Source: Microcaldota archaeon
GTDB lineage: Archaea; Micrarchaeota; Micrarchaeia; Anstonellales; Anstonellaceae
NCBI GenBank assembly: GCA_026396415.1
Contig: JAPLWX010000020.1
Coordinates: forward strand, 1 to 52,644
Direction: 5' to 3'
Length of the DNA stretch: 52,644 nucleotides
Below the pieces are notes generated by a model. That model worked only from the letters and a program-made list of their open reading frames with translations. It was not told where the DNA came from and ran no database searches. The translations under genes and the position numbers were made by a program. Of the stretch, positions 9,367 to 17,210 are shown in pieces; position 1 is the stretch's first letter; every line of letters starts with the position of its first letter.

Positions 9367-9648
9367 CTAAAACATTTTTCCGTATCTTTTTTCATATTCT
9401 TTATGGTCACCCACAAAGAAGACGGTTTTTGTTTTTTTGCCAGCATCCATCAGGTAAAGTGCCCTATACTGCCCAAATTCAAGCACCAATACGTCTGGAT
9501 GTTTTTTCAGGGCACGTGTCGGAGCGCGAACTGCCAAAGCGTCTATTTTTTTCTTTATTTTTTCGGATATCGATTTGTCCATCTTTTTCAGCGATTCGGC
9601 TGCCTTTGCAGAATACAGAATTTCATACTTCCCAGCGCCAGCAGCCAT
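9367..9648 (-). CDS. RelE-family toxin (second TA pair)
   Basis: A 93-residue protein with the RelE pattern: YEILYSAKAAESLKKMDKSISEKIKKKIDAL, then a turn, VLEFGQYRALYLMDAGKKTKTVFFVGDHKEYEKRYGKMF. The final H-K-E-Y-E-K-RY block matches the C terminus of archaeal RelE-like interferases that cut mRNA on ribosomes. It follows the antitoxin gene by 8 bp and lies 8 bp before uvrB on the same strand, so read-through into uvrB is possible. Confidence 0.85.
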   Translation of the reverse strand: MAAGAGKYEILYSAKAAESLKKMDKSISEKIKKKIDALAVRAPTRALKKHPDVLVLEFGQYRALYLMDAGKKTKTVFFVGDHKEYEKRYGKMF

Positions 9649-9656
9649 TTCATCAC

Positions 9657-9902
9657 TTAGATTTCACTGCTTTTGTACAATCGCGCTTTTCCTGCCTTGA
9701 CCTTCAAGTACTCGGCTTCGGCATCCTTGAACATCATTTCATCGATTACTTCTTCTTTGGTTTTCACCGCGCCGTACTTTGCCGCGAGTTCCACTGCCCC
9801 GACCCGGAAGATGTCTGCCTTGGATTTGAATATTCCTTTCTGCAGAAGGCGTTCAACTGCTTCAGAAACAAAATCGTCGTATTGGAGCATGGTTGACTTC
9901 AT
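9657..9902 (-). CDS. antitoxin of second TA pair
   Basis: An acidic to mixed-charge protein of about 81 residues (MKSTMLQYDDFVSEAVERLLQKGIFKSKADIFRVGAVELAAKYG...) resembling the first antitoxin in the window: an N-terminal DNA-binding-like region followed by a charged helix that would hold the toxin. The ORF track begins at 9956, but the TATA box centred near 9938 predicts a transcript start near 9912, so ATG 9902 is preferred; ATG 9917 would lie upstream of the predicted RNA 5' end. Antitoxin precedes toxin with an 8-bp gap. Confidence 0.75.
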   Translation of the reverse strand: MKSTMLQYDDFVSEAVERLLQKGIFKSKADIFRVGAVELAAKYGAVKTKEEVIDEMMFKDAEAEYLKVKAGKARLYKSSEI

Positions 9903-9919
9903 TGGAACCACCTGCATGG

Positions 9920-9942
9920 ATATACAATGGTTGTATATATAA
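9920..9942 (-). promoter_or_regulatory. TATA box overlapped by a perfect inverted repeat (TA operator)
   Basis: The arms ATATACAA (9920-9927) and TTGTATAT (9931-9938) are perfect inverted copies around TGG. The right arm overlaps the TATA box (9934-9942, minus strand) of the antitoxin gene. This is the expected place for an autorepressing antitoxin-toxin complex to block TBP. Confidence 0.55.
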
Positions 9943-9986
9943 TCCTTTTCTTCCATTCTGTTTTTTGCCCCTTGTTTTTATAATTG

Positions 9987-10104
9987 TATTGCATCTCTGC
10001 CGAGTTGCAATAGCCGCCAAATTCTGTCCGCAGAATTTGCCGTCCTATTTACCAGTCGCTTCGCTCTTGGTAAATGGCTAAAAAGCATTGGCATATGCTT
10101 TTTA
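9987..10104. repeat. cluster of four perfect hairpins
   Basis: The gap between the second TA pair and the serine operon holds TATTGCA...TGCAATA (9987-10012), AAATTCTG-TCCG-CAGAATTT (10019-10038), ATTTACCA...TGGTAAAT (10047-10075) and TAAAAAGCAT...ATGCTTTTTA (10079-10104). The sequences are unrelated but the arms are all perfect. The TCCG loop is the complement of the CGGA loop seen in other clusters of this window. Confidence 0.75.
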
Positions 10105-10143
10105 TCCTATTCTCCCTAATTCGGCATGGAGAGGATGATTTTT

Positions 10144-11217
10144 ATGGCAGAGGGAAAAATGCACATGCTTACGCCCGGGCCTGTGGCGCTTGCAGACCCT
10201 ATCCGCCTTGCGCAGAGCAGGGAAATGATATACCACCGCGGCCCTGAAATCAAGGAGCTCATCTCAGGCATAGTGTCCGTGATGAAGAAGGACTTCAATG
10301 CCGACCACATTTTCCTGGTGACAGGCTCAGGCACTGCCGGCCTGGAGATGGGGTGGGCTTGCCTGACGCGCCCCACTGACAAGGCGCTCGTGCTCACCAA
10401 TGGCACGTTTGGCGACAAGCTTGCAGCGTGCGCGAAAATCTACTGCGCAAACACGCAGGTGGAAAAGGTGGCGCTTGGCAAGGGATGGAGCTTGGAGAGG
10501 GCAAAGGAAATCATAGACAAGTCAGGCGCGCAGGTTTTCGGCATGGTGTACAATGAAACGAGCACTGGCGTGCTGAACGATGCGCGCGCAATCTGCAAAT
10601 ATGCGAAAAGCAAGGGCATGGTGACAATATTGGACGCGGTGTCGGCATGGGCATCCGCGCCTTTGGACATCAAGGATTTCGGCGTGGATTTCACGGCAAC
10701 GGCATCGCAGAAGGCGATTGGCGCAGCGCCTGGCATGGCAATCGTTGCATGCACTGAGGAGGCGATGAAAAGGGCGGAAGGGATTCCTGCGCGCACCTTT
10801 TACCTGGACATGAAGAAGTTCAAGAAGGACATGGACACGTTCCAGACGCCCACCACGCCAGCCGTGTCGGTGCTCTACTCCATGAAAGCCGCCATTGACT
10901 ACATAAACGGGCGCGGCGGGTTTGACGCGCACAGGGCAAGGCATGTCAAAGCTGCGGAAAAATCCAGGAAATTCGTGGAGAGCATCGGCTTTTCCGTGTT
11001 TGCCGAGCCTGGCTTCTACTCGCCGTCCATCACCGGCTTCATCATGGAGGATGCGGACGGCTTCCGCAAGCGCCTGCGCGAGAAATACAGCCTTGTGACT
11101 GCGCGCGATTTCGGGGACCTGAAGGGAAAGTTCTTCAGGATTTGCCACCTGGGCAATTTTGACGACGCGCACCTGGATTATGCTTTTGATGCCATAAGGA
11201 AGGAGCTTGGCAAGTAA
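10144..11217 (+). CDS. class V aminotransferase (serine/alanine-glyoxylate type)
   Basis: A PLP-dependent fold type I enzyme of the alanine-glyoxylate / serine-pyruvate family. It opens with the family signature MHMLTPGPV, has the substrate-loop glycine run TGSGTAGLEM, the aspartate of DAVSAWASAP that binds the PLP nitrogen, and the Schiff-base lysine in ATASQKAIGAAPG. It is directly followed by serA and serS, so its likely role is the transamination step of serine synthesis (3-phosphohydroxypyruvate to phosphoserine), as reported for some archaeal class V enzymes that stand in for SerC; alanine-glyoxylate transamination is the alternative. The ORF begins at ATG 10126. A purine-rich GGAGAGG ends 9 nt before ATG 10144, which I prefer. 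A hairpin cluster lies just upstream. Confidence 0.88.
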   Translation: MAEGKMHMLTPGPVALADPIRLAQSREMIYHRGPEIKELISGIVSVMKKDFNADHIFLVTGSGTAGLEMGWACLTRPTDKALVLTNGTFGDKLAACAKIYCANTQVEKVALGKGWSLERAKEIIDKSGAQVFGMVYNETSTGVLNDARAICKYAKSKGMVTILDAVSAWASAPLDIKDFGVDFTATASQKAIGAAPGMAIVACTEEAMKRAEGIPARTFYLDMKKFKKDMDTFQTPTTPAVSVLYSMKAAIDYINGRGGFDAHRARHVKAAEKSRKFVESIGFSVFAEPGFYSPSITGFIMEDADGFRKRLREKYSLVTARDFGDLKGKFFRICHLGNFDDAHLDYAFDAIRKELGK

Positions 11218-11246
11218 GGAATGAGATTGCTGACGGGGAGGATATC

Positions 11247-12125
11247 ATGAAGATTGTGATTGCGGATAACATGGAGCCAGAAGTGGTGGCTGAGATAAAA
11301 AAGCTTGGCGACACGGCAGTGGCGCCATCCGACCTTAAGGCAGCGCTGGCTGATGCGGATGCGCTCATAGTGCGCAGCGCAACCAAGGTGACTGCGGAGC
11401 TTCTCACGCACGCGCCCAAGCTTCGGCTGGTGGCGCGCGCAGGCGTGGGGCTGGACAATGTGGACATGGAGGCGTGCAGGAAGCGCGGCATCAAGGTGGT
11501 GAACACGCCGGGCGCGTCCACGAATTCTGTCGCAGAGCTTGCGCTTGGCATGATGTTCGCGGTGTGCCGCAGGCTCCCGAAAGCGGATGCAAGCATGAAG
11601 GGGAAGCAATGGCTGAAAAAGGAGCTCACAGGCACAGAACTTATGGACAAGACGCTTGGCATCGTTGGGCTGGGAAGGATTGGCGCCTCGCTTGCCATAA
11701 AGGCTTCTGCGCTTGGCATGATAGTGATTTACTATGACCCAAAGCAGGAAGGGGCTGCAGCTGGCAAAAAAGTGTCGCTTGAGGAGCTTTTCGCAAGCTC
11801 GGACTACATTTCGCTCCACGTGCCGCTCACGCCCGAGACAAAGGGCATGATAGGCGCGGCAAGCATTGCGAATATGAAGAGGAATGCCGTGATCGTGAAC
11901 ACCGCGCGCGGCGGCCTGGTGGACGAGGACGCGCTTTGCAACGCGCTTCGGGAGGGCAGGATTGGCGGCGCGGCGCTTGATGTCTATCCCTCCGAGCCTT
12001 ACGGTGGAAAGCTTTGCGAGCTCGGCAATGTCGTTCTCACGCCGCACATTGCAGGCAGCACGAAAGAGGCGCAGGCAAGAATAGGGCAGGAACTGGTCGC
12101 GAAGCTTCGCGAGGAGTTGGGCTGA
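11247..12125 (+). CDS. serA: D-3-phosphoglycerate dehydrogenase, short form
   Basis: This 292-residue enzyme catalyses the first step of the phosphorylated serine pathway, oxidising 3-phosphoglycerate with NAD. It has the 2-hydroxyacid dehydrogenase signatures: VARAGVGLDNVD, the Rossmann loop GIVGLGRIGASLA, NTARGGLVDEDAL and the catalytic His in LTPHIAGST. It ends right after the catalytic domain, so the C-terminal ACT or ASB regulatory domains of long SerA proteins are missing and serine feedback inhibition of that type is not expected. A strong Shine-Dalgarno GGGGAGG lies 5 nt before ATG 11247. It is the middle gene of the serine operon; its TGA directly abuts the serS ATG. Confidence 0.93.
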   Translation: MKIVIADNMEPEVVAEIKKLGDTAVAPSDLKAALADADALIVRSATKVTAELLTHAPKLRLVARAGVGLDNVDMEACRKRGIKVVNTPGASTNSVAELALGMMFAVCRRLPKADASMKGKQWLKKELTGTELMDKTLGIVGLGRIGASLAIKASALGMIVIYYDPKQEGAAAGKKVSLEELFASSDYISLHVPLTPETKGMIGAASIANMKRNAVIVNTARGGLVDEDALCNALREGRIGGAALDVYPSEPYGGKLCELGNVVLTPHIAGSTKEAQARIGQELVAKLREELG

Positions 12126-13427
12126 ATGCTTTCTTTGAGACTTATCCGCGAAAACCCGTCGATATTGGAAGAGTCGCTTGCGCGCAGGAATGCCGACACT
12201 GCGCCTGCTGCGGAACTCATGGCGCTTGACAAGAAATGGAGGCTGGCAAAGAACGAGGCGGACAACCTCAAGGCGGAGAGGAATGCGGCTTCCATGAAAA
12301 TATCCGAAGCAAAGAAGACAGCCGCCAAGGGCGGCGCCCATTTGCCGCAGGCAAATAGGGAGGGCGAGGATGTTGCCAAGATAATTGCCAAGACAAAAAA
12401 GCTTGCGGCGGAGATTGGGGCGGCTGACGAGAAAGCGGATGCGCTTGAGGCGCAGATGAACGAAATACTTCTTACAGTGGCGAACATCCCGGACAAGACC
12501 GTGCCTTCAGGCAAGGGCAAGGAGGACAATGCGGAGGTGCGCAAGTGGGGCATGCCCAAGCTCACCAGCAAGGATGCCAAGCCCCACTACGAGGTGGCTG
12601 ACAAGCGCCTCATTGATTTTGAACGGGGCGTGAAGCTTGCAGGGCACAGGTTTGTAATGCTTCGCGGGCTTGCCGCGCGCCTCGAGCGCTCGCTCATAAA
12701 TTTCATGCTGGATTTGCAGGGAATGAACGGCTACACCGAGGTGCTGCCGCCATACATGGTGAACAGGAAGGCGATGATGGGGACCGGGCAGTTCCCGAAA
12801 TTCGCATCAGAGCAGTACAAGATAGAGGACGAGGACCTGTACATGATACCGACAGCAGAGGTGCCTGTCACCAACATGTTCTCGGGCGAGACTTTGAAGG
12901 AGGAGCAGCTTCCCATGTCGTTTTGCGCATATTCCGCGTGCTTCAGGCGCGAGGCAGGCTCGTACCAGAAGGACATCAAGGGCATAATGCGCCAGCACCA
13001 GTTCGACAAGGTGGAGCTGGTGAAGTTCACGAAGCCTGAAGAATCTTTCCACGAGCTTGAGAAGCTCACAAAGGACGCGGAGTCCGTGCTGCAAAAGCTT
13101 GGGCTGCCCTACAGGGTGGTGGAGCTTTGCACCGGCGACCTGGGGTTTGCCTCTGCAAAAACGTATGATATTGAGGCGTGGCTGCCCTCGCAGGACAGGT
13201 ACAGGGAGATTTCATCCTGCTCGAACTGCACCGACTTCCAGGCGCGGCGCGCGAACATCCGCTTCTGGCGCGCAGGAAAGCCGGAGTTCGTGCACACGCT
13301 GAATGGCAGCGGGCTTGCAGTGGGCAGGACTATGATTGCGATAATGGAAAACTACCAGGACGAGACGGGCTTTGAAGTGCCCAAAGCGCTGCGCGACTAC
13401 ATGAGATGCGATAGGGTGGAGTTCTAA
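12126..13427 (+). CDS. serS: seryl-tRNA synthetase
   Basis: A class II aminoacyl-tRNA synthetase that charges tRNA-Ser. It is the common type, not the rare methanogen type: the N-terminal tRNA-binding coiled-coil arm spans about residues 25-110 (Lys/Ala/Glu-rich helices). The catalytic core has motif 2 [21 protein letters not shown] and motif 3 [19 protein letters not shown], with TAEVPVTN for the serine pocket. Length 433 is normal. It starts on the base after the serA stop, so translation is coupled. Grouping with serA and the aminotransferase links serine production to its charging. Its stop TAA overlaps the TAG of the small convergent gene (CTAA). Confidence 0.97.
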   Translation: MLSLRLIRENPSILEESLARRNADTAPAAELMALDKKWRLAKNEADNLKAERNAASMKISEAKKTAAKGGAHLPQANREGEDVAKIIAKTKKLAAEIGAADEKADALEAQMNEILLTVANIPDKTVPSGKGKEDNAEVRKWGMPKLTSKDAKPHYEVADKRLIDFERGVKLAGHRFVMLRGLAARLERSLINFMLDLQGMNGYTEVLPPYMVNRKAMMGTGQFPKFASEQYKIEDEDLYMIPTAEVPVTNMFSGETLKEEQLPMSFCAYSACFRREAGSYQKDIKGIMRQHQFDKVELVKFTKPEESFHELEKLTKDAESVLQKLGLPYRVVELCTGDLGFASAKTYDIEAWLPSQDRYREISSCSNCTDFQARRANIRFWRAGKPEFVHTLNGSGLAVGRTMIAIMENYQDETGFEVPKALRDYMRCDRVEF

Positions 13428-13576
13428 AGCTCAAGCATTTTCCTTGCTTTTTCATGTGAAATTGTTTTCCCGTGCATCAAATCTTTCCTTCCTTGAAGTA
13501 TGCCTTTCCTGAATTGGAGAGTGTATTCCCCTTCTTTGTCACCTTTCGGAATGTCTGCAAGCGTTAATCGTTTCAT
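13424..13576 (-). CDS. small conserved-looking protein (50 aa)
   Basis: The ORF track gives an 82-codon frame, but the first 32 codons lie within the mre11 gene in another frame. The likely start is ATG 13576, giving [16 protein letters not shown]... and ending EKARKMLEL. It begins 4 nt after the mre11 stop, so it is probably translated from the same mRNA. The composition is coherent (a proline-glycine turn, then two charged helices). It resembles short antitoxin-like or adaptor proteins in size only; I do not recognise a family. Confidence 0.5.
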   Translation of the reverse strand: MKRLTLADIPKGDKEGEYTLQFRKGILQGRKDLMHGKTISHEKARKMLEL

Positions 13577-13580
13577 GCAC

Positions 13581-14726
13581 TCAACTCGTTTTTTCAATTT
13601 TTTCCTTAATTTCCGCCAGGAACTTCCCGTTGCCCTCGAGGAGCGCCTCGAAAACCTGCTCCGGGTCGCCAAGCGTGAAATGCGCGCCCTCGAGCTTCTT
13701 CCGCAGTATTTCCATGCCCTGCTGCCGCGCGGAGAGCTTTTTCTCGCGCGAGAGCTTGATTTGCGCGATTCTTTCCCTCAGGTTCTCGCTGTTCATGCCG
13801 TTTTCCACGAAAATATTGTCCCCGAGGTGCGGCAGTGAAAGGTCGGCTGTGCCAAGCCCTTTTGCAAGCGTGCCCTTCACCACGATTTTTATGAGCGGCT
13901 CAGGCCCGCCTTTTGGCGCGGTTGCGGCAAGGCGCGACGCCTCCTTTTCCACTGCGGCGCGTATGTCGTCCGGCTTGGCAACGTCAAAGGCGAGGATGGA
14001 ATAGAACAGCTGGCGCGAGTCAACGGGCTTGAATTCGCCTTTGCGTGCGGCGGTGTCGTACAGGAGCCAGCCGCGCTGGCCCACCTCGTCCTTGCGCATC
14101 TGCGTCACCACGGTGCTGCCGGGGTTGAGCACCTTGCCTGTCAGCGCGGGCTGGTGCACATGCCCGCAGAGGTAAAGGTCAAAGCCGCCGGGCAGGTCGT
14201 CAAACGTTATGAAGGTGTCATTGCCGGACACGTCAAACTCCTGGAAGGACTGGTGGAGCACGAAGATGTTGAATGCGCCGGGCAGGGGCTTGCAGGCGAT
14301 TTGGGAAATCGCTGCCTTGGCATAATCCTCAGGCACGCTGCCCATGCCGGAAATCGCGATTTTCTCCCCGCCGCGCTCATGCAGCAGCGTGCGGTTGTGG
14401 AAATTCACCAACAGGCCTGCCTGCGCAAGAAGCTCGGTGGGATGCACAAACCCCCTTGCGCGCCTGTCATGGTTGCCGTGGATTGCGTAGATTGGCACGC
14501 CTGAAATTCCGCGCGAGCGGAAGATGGCAAGCGCCTCGGAGAGTATGGTCGTTACCTCGGCAAGGGTTTCCATGCGCGGCAGAGAGGTGTCGAAGTTGTC
14601 CCCGCCAAGTATGAGCGCGTCCGCCTCGCGCGCAGCCGACAGGATGGCGTCCCTGCCCTGCCGATGCGCGTCCGCTTCGAAGCGGCGGTAGCCAAAATGA
14701 GTATCGGTGACAAAGGCTACTTTCAT
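13581..14726 (-). CDS. mre11: Mre11-type DNA double-strand break nuclease
   Basis: A metallophosphoesterase of about 381 residues with the five Mre11/SbcD motifs in order: DTHFGYRR, GGDNFD, IHGNHDRR, LHQSFQ and CGHVHQP, each supplying metal ligands. Mre11 with Rad50 resects DNA ends in recombination repair; rad50 is not in the window. The C-terminal part carries a helical segment (LRERIAQIKLSREKKLSARQQG) that may form the Rad50-binding region. The ORF track begins at GTG 14801, but MKVAFVTDTHFG at 14726 is the family start and lies 26 nt from a TATA box, implying a leaderless mRNA. The small gene behind it is probably co-transcribed. Confidence 0.92.
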   Translation of the reverse strand: MKVAFVTDTHFGYRRFEADAHRQGRDAILSAAREADALILGGDNFDTSLPRMETLAEVTTILSEALAIFRSRGISGVPIYAIHGNHDRRARGFVHPTELLAQAGLLVNFHNRTLLHERGGEKIAISGMGSVPEDYAKAAISQIACKPLPGAFNIFVLHQSFQEFDVSGNDTFITFDDLPGGFDLYLCGHVHQPALTGKVLNPGSTVVTQMRKDEVGQRGWLLYDTAARKGEFKPVDSRQLFYSILAFDVAKPDDIRAAVEKEASRLAATAPKGGPEPLIKIVVKGTLAKGLGTADLSLPHLGDNIFVENGMNSENLRERIAQIKLSREKKLSARQQGMEILRKKLEGAHFTLGDPEQVFEALLEGNGKFLAEIKEKIEKTS

Positions 14727-14748
14727 GTCCAGGATTTGGCATGAAAGC

Positions 14749-14756
14749 TTTATAAA
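14749..14756. promoter_or_regulatory. symmetric bidirectional TATA box
   Basis: The palindrome TTTATAAA is centred at 14752.5. The ATG of mre11 (minus, 14726) and the ATG of the 24-residue membrane peptide (plus, 14779) both lie about 26 nt from its centre. One TBP site could therefore make two leaderless transcripts in opposite directions. Confidence 0.6.
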
Positions 14757-14778
14757 AAGAGAAATGCATAGAACCGTC

Positions 14779-14853
14779 ATGGTTGACAAGCTGATATTCA
14801 CCGGCGTGATGATAATCGCCGTGGTCGTAGTGGTTTATCTCCTTTCGCGCTAG
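14779..14853 (+). CDS. 24-residue single-span membrane microprotein
   Basis: Too short for the ORF track. The frame reads MVDKLIFTGVMIIAVVVVYLLSR followed by TAG: a short polar N terminus, one hydrophobic stretch of about 18 residues, then Ser-Arg, the layout of a single-pass membrane peptide. The ATG is 26 nt from the palindromic TATA box shared with mre11, as expected for a leaderless transcript. About 110 bp of AT-rich promoter DNA for tfb follows. Function unknown. Support comes from composition and promoter position only. Confidence 0.5.
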   Translation: MVDKLIFTGVMIIAVVVVVYLLSR

Positions 14854-14875
14854 TTTTTTCCCCTTGAGCCGCCAA

Positions 14876-14960
14876 AAAGTTTATAAACTCTTCTATTTAT
14901 AACGGCTTCACAACTTTTTAAAACTTAACTATCAGCTGCGTTAGTGGATATAGAGGTGGA
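14876..14960 (+). promoter_or_regulatory. tfb promoter region and Shine-Dalgarno
   Basis: Three TATA-like boxes follow each other: the 12-bp palindrome AGTTTATAAACT (14878-14889), CTATTTATAA (about 14894-14903) and CTTTTTAAAAC (about 14914-14924). The last predicts a start near 14943, leaving a leader with GAGGTG at 14953-14958, 5 nt before the tfb ATG. This gene therefore seems to use a leadered mRNA with SD, unlike many neighbours. Confidence 0.5.
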
Positions 14961-14963
14961 TGG

Positions 14964-15872
14964 ATGGCTATTGAAAAATGCCCTGAATGCGGAAGCCCAA
15001 GGCTTACAAGGGACTACGAGAAAGGCGAGATCGTATGCTCGAACTGCGGGCTCATAATCGCGGAGAACCTGGAGGACCCGCGCCCCGAGTGGCGCGCGTT
15101 TGACGCCGAGCAGCGCGAGAAGCGCGCAAGAGGCGGCGCCCCCATCAAGTACATGCGCCCGAACAAGGGGCTGGTCACGGAGATAGACCAGTACAACAGG
15201 GACATCCGCGGGGCGAAGATATCCCCGAAGAAGCAGGCGCAGCTCTACCGCATGAGGAAATGGCACAAGAGGGCTTCCATCGCCTCGTCCATGGAGAGGA
15301 ACCTTGCCATCGCGCTTTCAGAGCTTGACAGGATTGCATCCTACCTGGGGCTTCCGGACTCCATCAGGGAATCCGCAGCGCTGCTTTACAGGAAGTGCAT
15401 CAAGGCCGAGCTCATCCGCGGAAGGTTGATTGAGTCCGTTGTGTCTGCTGTCATTTATGCCACCTGCAGGATGCAGGGCATACCGCGCACGCTTGACGAA
15501 ATATCACGTGTTTCCGGAATTGAGAAGAAGGAAATCGGGCGCGCATACCGCTTTGTGAGGCGCGAGCTTGACATCGACGTGCCGCTCACCGACCCTGCGC
15601 ATTACGTGCCAAAGTTCACGGCAGCGCTCAAGCTGTCCGGGCATGTGCAGGAGCGCGCAATCTCGCTCCTCAAGAAGGCGATTGCCAAGGGGCTCATCTC
15701 AGGCAGGGGCCCCACGGGCGTTGCAGCTGCCGCGGTGTACATCGCATCCGCGATGTACGGCGAGAGGCGCACGCAGAAGGAAGTGGCTGACGTCGCGGGA
15801 GTGACCGAGGTCACCATCCGCAACCGCTACCGCGAACTCAAGAAGGAACTTAACCTCAAGGTAACACTGTAA
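14964..15872 (+). CDS. tfb: transcription initiation factor B (TFB)
   Basis: TFB, the archaeal homologue of TFIIB, binds TBP-TATA and recruits RNA polymerase. The N-terminal zinc ribbon is CPECG...CSNCGLI (residues 6-31). The B-reader/linker follows with PEWRAFD and a basic stretch through residue 105. Two cyclin-like repeats follow: one starting near SELDRIASYLGLP with AVIYATCRMQGIPRTLDEIS, the second near AISLLKKAIAKGLISGRGPTGVAAAAVYIA and ending in the helix-turn-helix EVADVAGVTEVTIRNRYREL that reads the BRE. Length 302 is normal. It is monocistronic between promoter and terminator. Confidence 0.98.
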   Translation: MAIEKCPECGSPRLTRDYEKGEIVCSNCGLIIAENLEDPRPEWRAFDAEQREKRARGGAPIKYMRPNKGLVTEIDQYNRDIRGAKISPKKQAQLYRMRKWHKRASIASSMERNLAIALSELDRIASYLGLPDSIRESAALLYRKCIKAELIRGRLIESVVSAVIYATCRMQGIPRTLDEISRVSGIEKKEIGRAYRFVRRELDIDVPLTDPAHYVPKFTAALKLSGHVQERAISLLKKAIAKGLISGRGPTGVAAAAVYIASAMYGERRTQKEVADVAGVTEVTIRNRYRELKKELNLKVTL

Positions 15873-15900
15873 AGTTGCCTTGTTTTTCTTTATTTTTTTT
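15858..15900 (+). terminator. hairpin plus T-tract terminator of tfb
   Basis: AAGGTAAC (15858-15865) pairs with GTTGCCTT (15874-15881) with one G-U pair; the tfb stop codon lies in the loop. Directly after comes a T-rich run ending in eight or more Ts. It looks like an intrinsic terminator; in archaea the T-tract alone may be the working part. Confidence 0.6.
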
Positions 15901-16676
15901 CACATATTAGGCGAAACCAAATCCCTGGCGCCTTCGTAACTTAAGCCGCCCAATTTCGCAAGATCGCTGAAGGCTTTTTCCATGCCGCCGAGCATGGGCG
16001 CCATGAGTGCCACTGCAAGCAAAGCAGACTGCTTTTCCTCCTTTTTAATATCCTTATTGAGCATCGTGCGCCCAAACTCAAGCAAGATGTTGAACTTTCC
16101 CTCGGTTATCCCAGAAAGCCAGTTCTTGGCAATCCCATTTATCGTGGCTTTGTTCCTCTCAAGCGCCTTTCCATCATTCGCGAAAAACGCCTCTGCCTTC
16201 AAAATCTCCCTTGCAACAAGGGATAGCCTTTCCTCCTGCCCAAGCCCTGCAATTTTCTCCCCAAGAGCATAAGCATATGCATCTTCATATGCTTTGTCAA
16301 GCGTTGCACGCCTAATCTTCCTTCTTGAGTCGGGAAGAGACGGGATATTGGCTTCCGCCTTATGGTAGAAGCTTGACACGGACGGAAGCTTTTGCACCCG
16401 TTCCCCTAAAAGCCCGTCCCTCACTTCTTTTTTGACCGCGGCTTCCTCTTTCATGATATTGGAGTAGCGGAAAAGCAGGAAATCCAATTTTCTGGGCTGC
16501 CCTGACTCCTGGCGAGCAGCATAAGCAAAATACTTGGCGGCGTTGACCATTCTTTCACCTCTCTCCTTTTCCTGCCACGAACGGTTTAAAAGGCAGCGCC
16601 TTTGATATGCTCTTCCCTCGGGCTCATCAGCAAGATGCTTCACAAAATAGCGCTTTTTGCGTTCCCAGCCAACCAT
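15900..16676 (-). CDS. hypothetical alpha-helical protein
   Basis: A 258-residue protein that is predicted mostly helical from its composition and spacing: a basic N terminus (VGWERKKRYFVKHLA), long charged helices rich in Lys, Glu and Arg, and a hydrophobic segment ALLAVALMAPMLGG near residue 225 that is too short and isolated for a clear membrane anchor. No catalytic motif is visible and I do not recognise a family. It is convergent with tfb; the T-rich terminator separates them. No convincing TATA box is seen upstream of ATG 16676. Confidence 0.6.
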   Translation of the reverse strand: MVGWERKKRYFVKHLADEPEGRAYQRRCLLNRSWQEKERGERMVNAAKYFAYAARQESGQPRKLDFLLFRYSNIMKEEAAVKKEVRDGLLGERVQKLPSVSSFYHKAEANIPSLPDSRRKIRRATLDKAYEDAYAYALGEKIAGLGQEERLSLVAREILKAEAFFANDGKALERNKATINGIAKNWLSGITEGKFNILLEFGRTMLNKDIKKEEKQSALLAVALMAPMLGGMEKAFSDLAKLGGLSYEGARDLVSPNM

Positions 16677-16825
16677 TTTGCCAGCCCTCTTTTCTCTATG
16701 GCAAAAGTGTCAACTATTTTTCGTGAACCGCACTGATGGAAGGAAAGGGGAATGAAAAAGTTGCAGACAACTTTTTCAGCTATTGTAAATTATCAAATTT
16801 ACAATACAAAAATAAAAAAGATGAT
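16677..16825. other. intergenic stretch, no gene seen
   Basis: About 150 bp between two minus-strand hypothetical genes. It contains AAAGTTGCAGACAACTTT (an imperfect inverted repeat near 16757-16774) followed by AT-rich DNA with TGTAAATT...AATTTACA (about 16784-16803), also inverted. Either could terminate the upstream minus-strand gene. Confidence 0.35.
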
Positions 16826-17173
16826 TTAGATTAATTCATTGTCATGCATGGACCGCTTCTCGAACTGGCTCTTTGTTCCCAGTGCCCTGTCAACGGGCTT
16901 TTTGCAGTCCCTGACAAGTTTCTTTATACCGCGCGCCTCGGAAATCAGGGTTATTTGCGGCAGCAGATTTTCTGTTTGGTTGATTTTCTTCAGGAGAAGC
17001 CCGTGGGGGTCGACTGCCTTGCGCACCCGGGCGATTTTCAGGGATTGGCGCATGGACGAGATTATTCCCAGGATTTCCTGCTTTTTTAAGTTCAGCTTTT
17101 CCGTGTCTGTCTGGATGGCTTTGTTCGTTAATTTTGTCAATTTCCCACCTTGCCCATTTTCCCGCACAAACAC
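16826..17173 (-). CDS. hypothetical basic helical protein
   Basis: A protein of up to 115 residues, basic and predicted helical (KLNLKKQEILGIISSMRQSLKIARVRKAVD...). No motif is recognised. The ORF begins at GTG 17173, but the TATA-like TTTTTAAAG on the minus strand is centred near 17178 and predicts transcription from about 17152, so TTG 17140 (TKLTNKAIQTD) is the likelier start. It is separated from the permease behind it by a dense hairpin cluster. Confidence 0.5.
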   Translation of the reverse strand: MFVRENGQGGKLTKLTNKAIQTDTEKLNLKKQEILGIISSMRQSLKIARVRKAVDPHGLLLKKINQTENLLPQITLISEARGIKKLVRDCKKPVDRALGTKSQFEKRSMHDNELI

Positions 17174-17210
17174 TTTAAAAAGCCATTTTTTTCATTGAAT
17201 TTGAAATCAG

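Noticed and set aside
9987-10104. simple intrinsic terminators for the flanking genes
   Set aside because: Four hairpins in 118 bp without T-tracts on a consistent strand, and neither flanking gene ends here (both start away from it), so termination does not explain them.
11178-12341. 387-codon minus-strand ORF
   Set aside because: Antisense to serA; composition rich in Arg, His and Cys without domain patterns.
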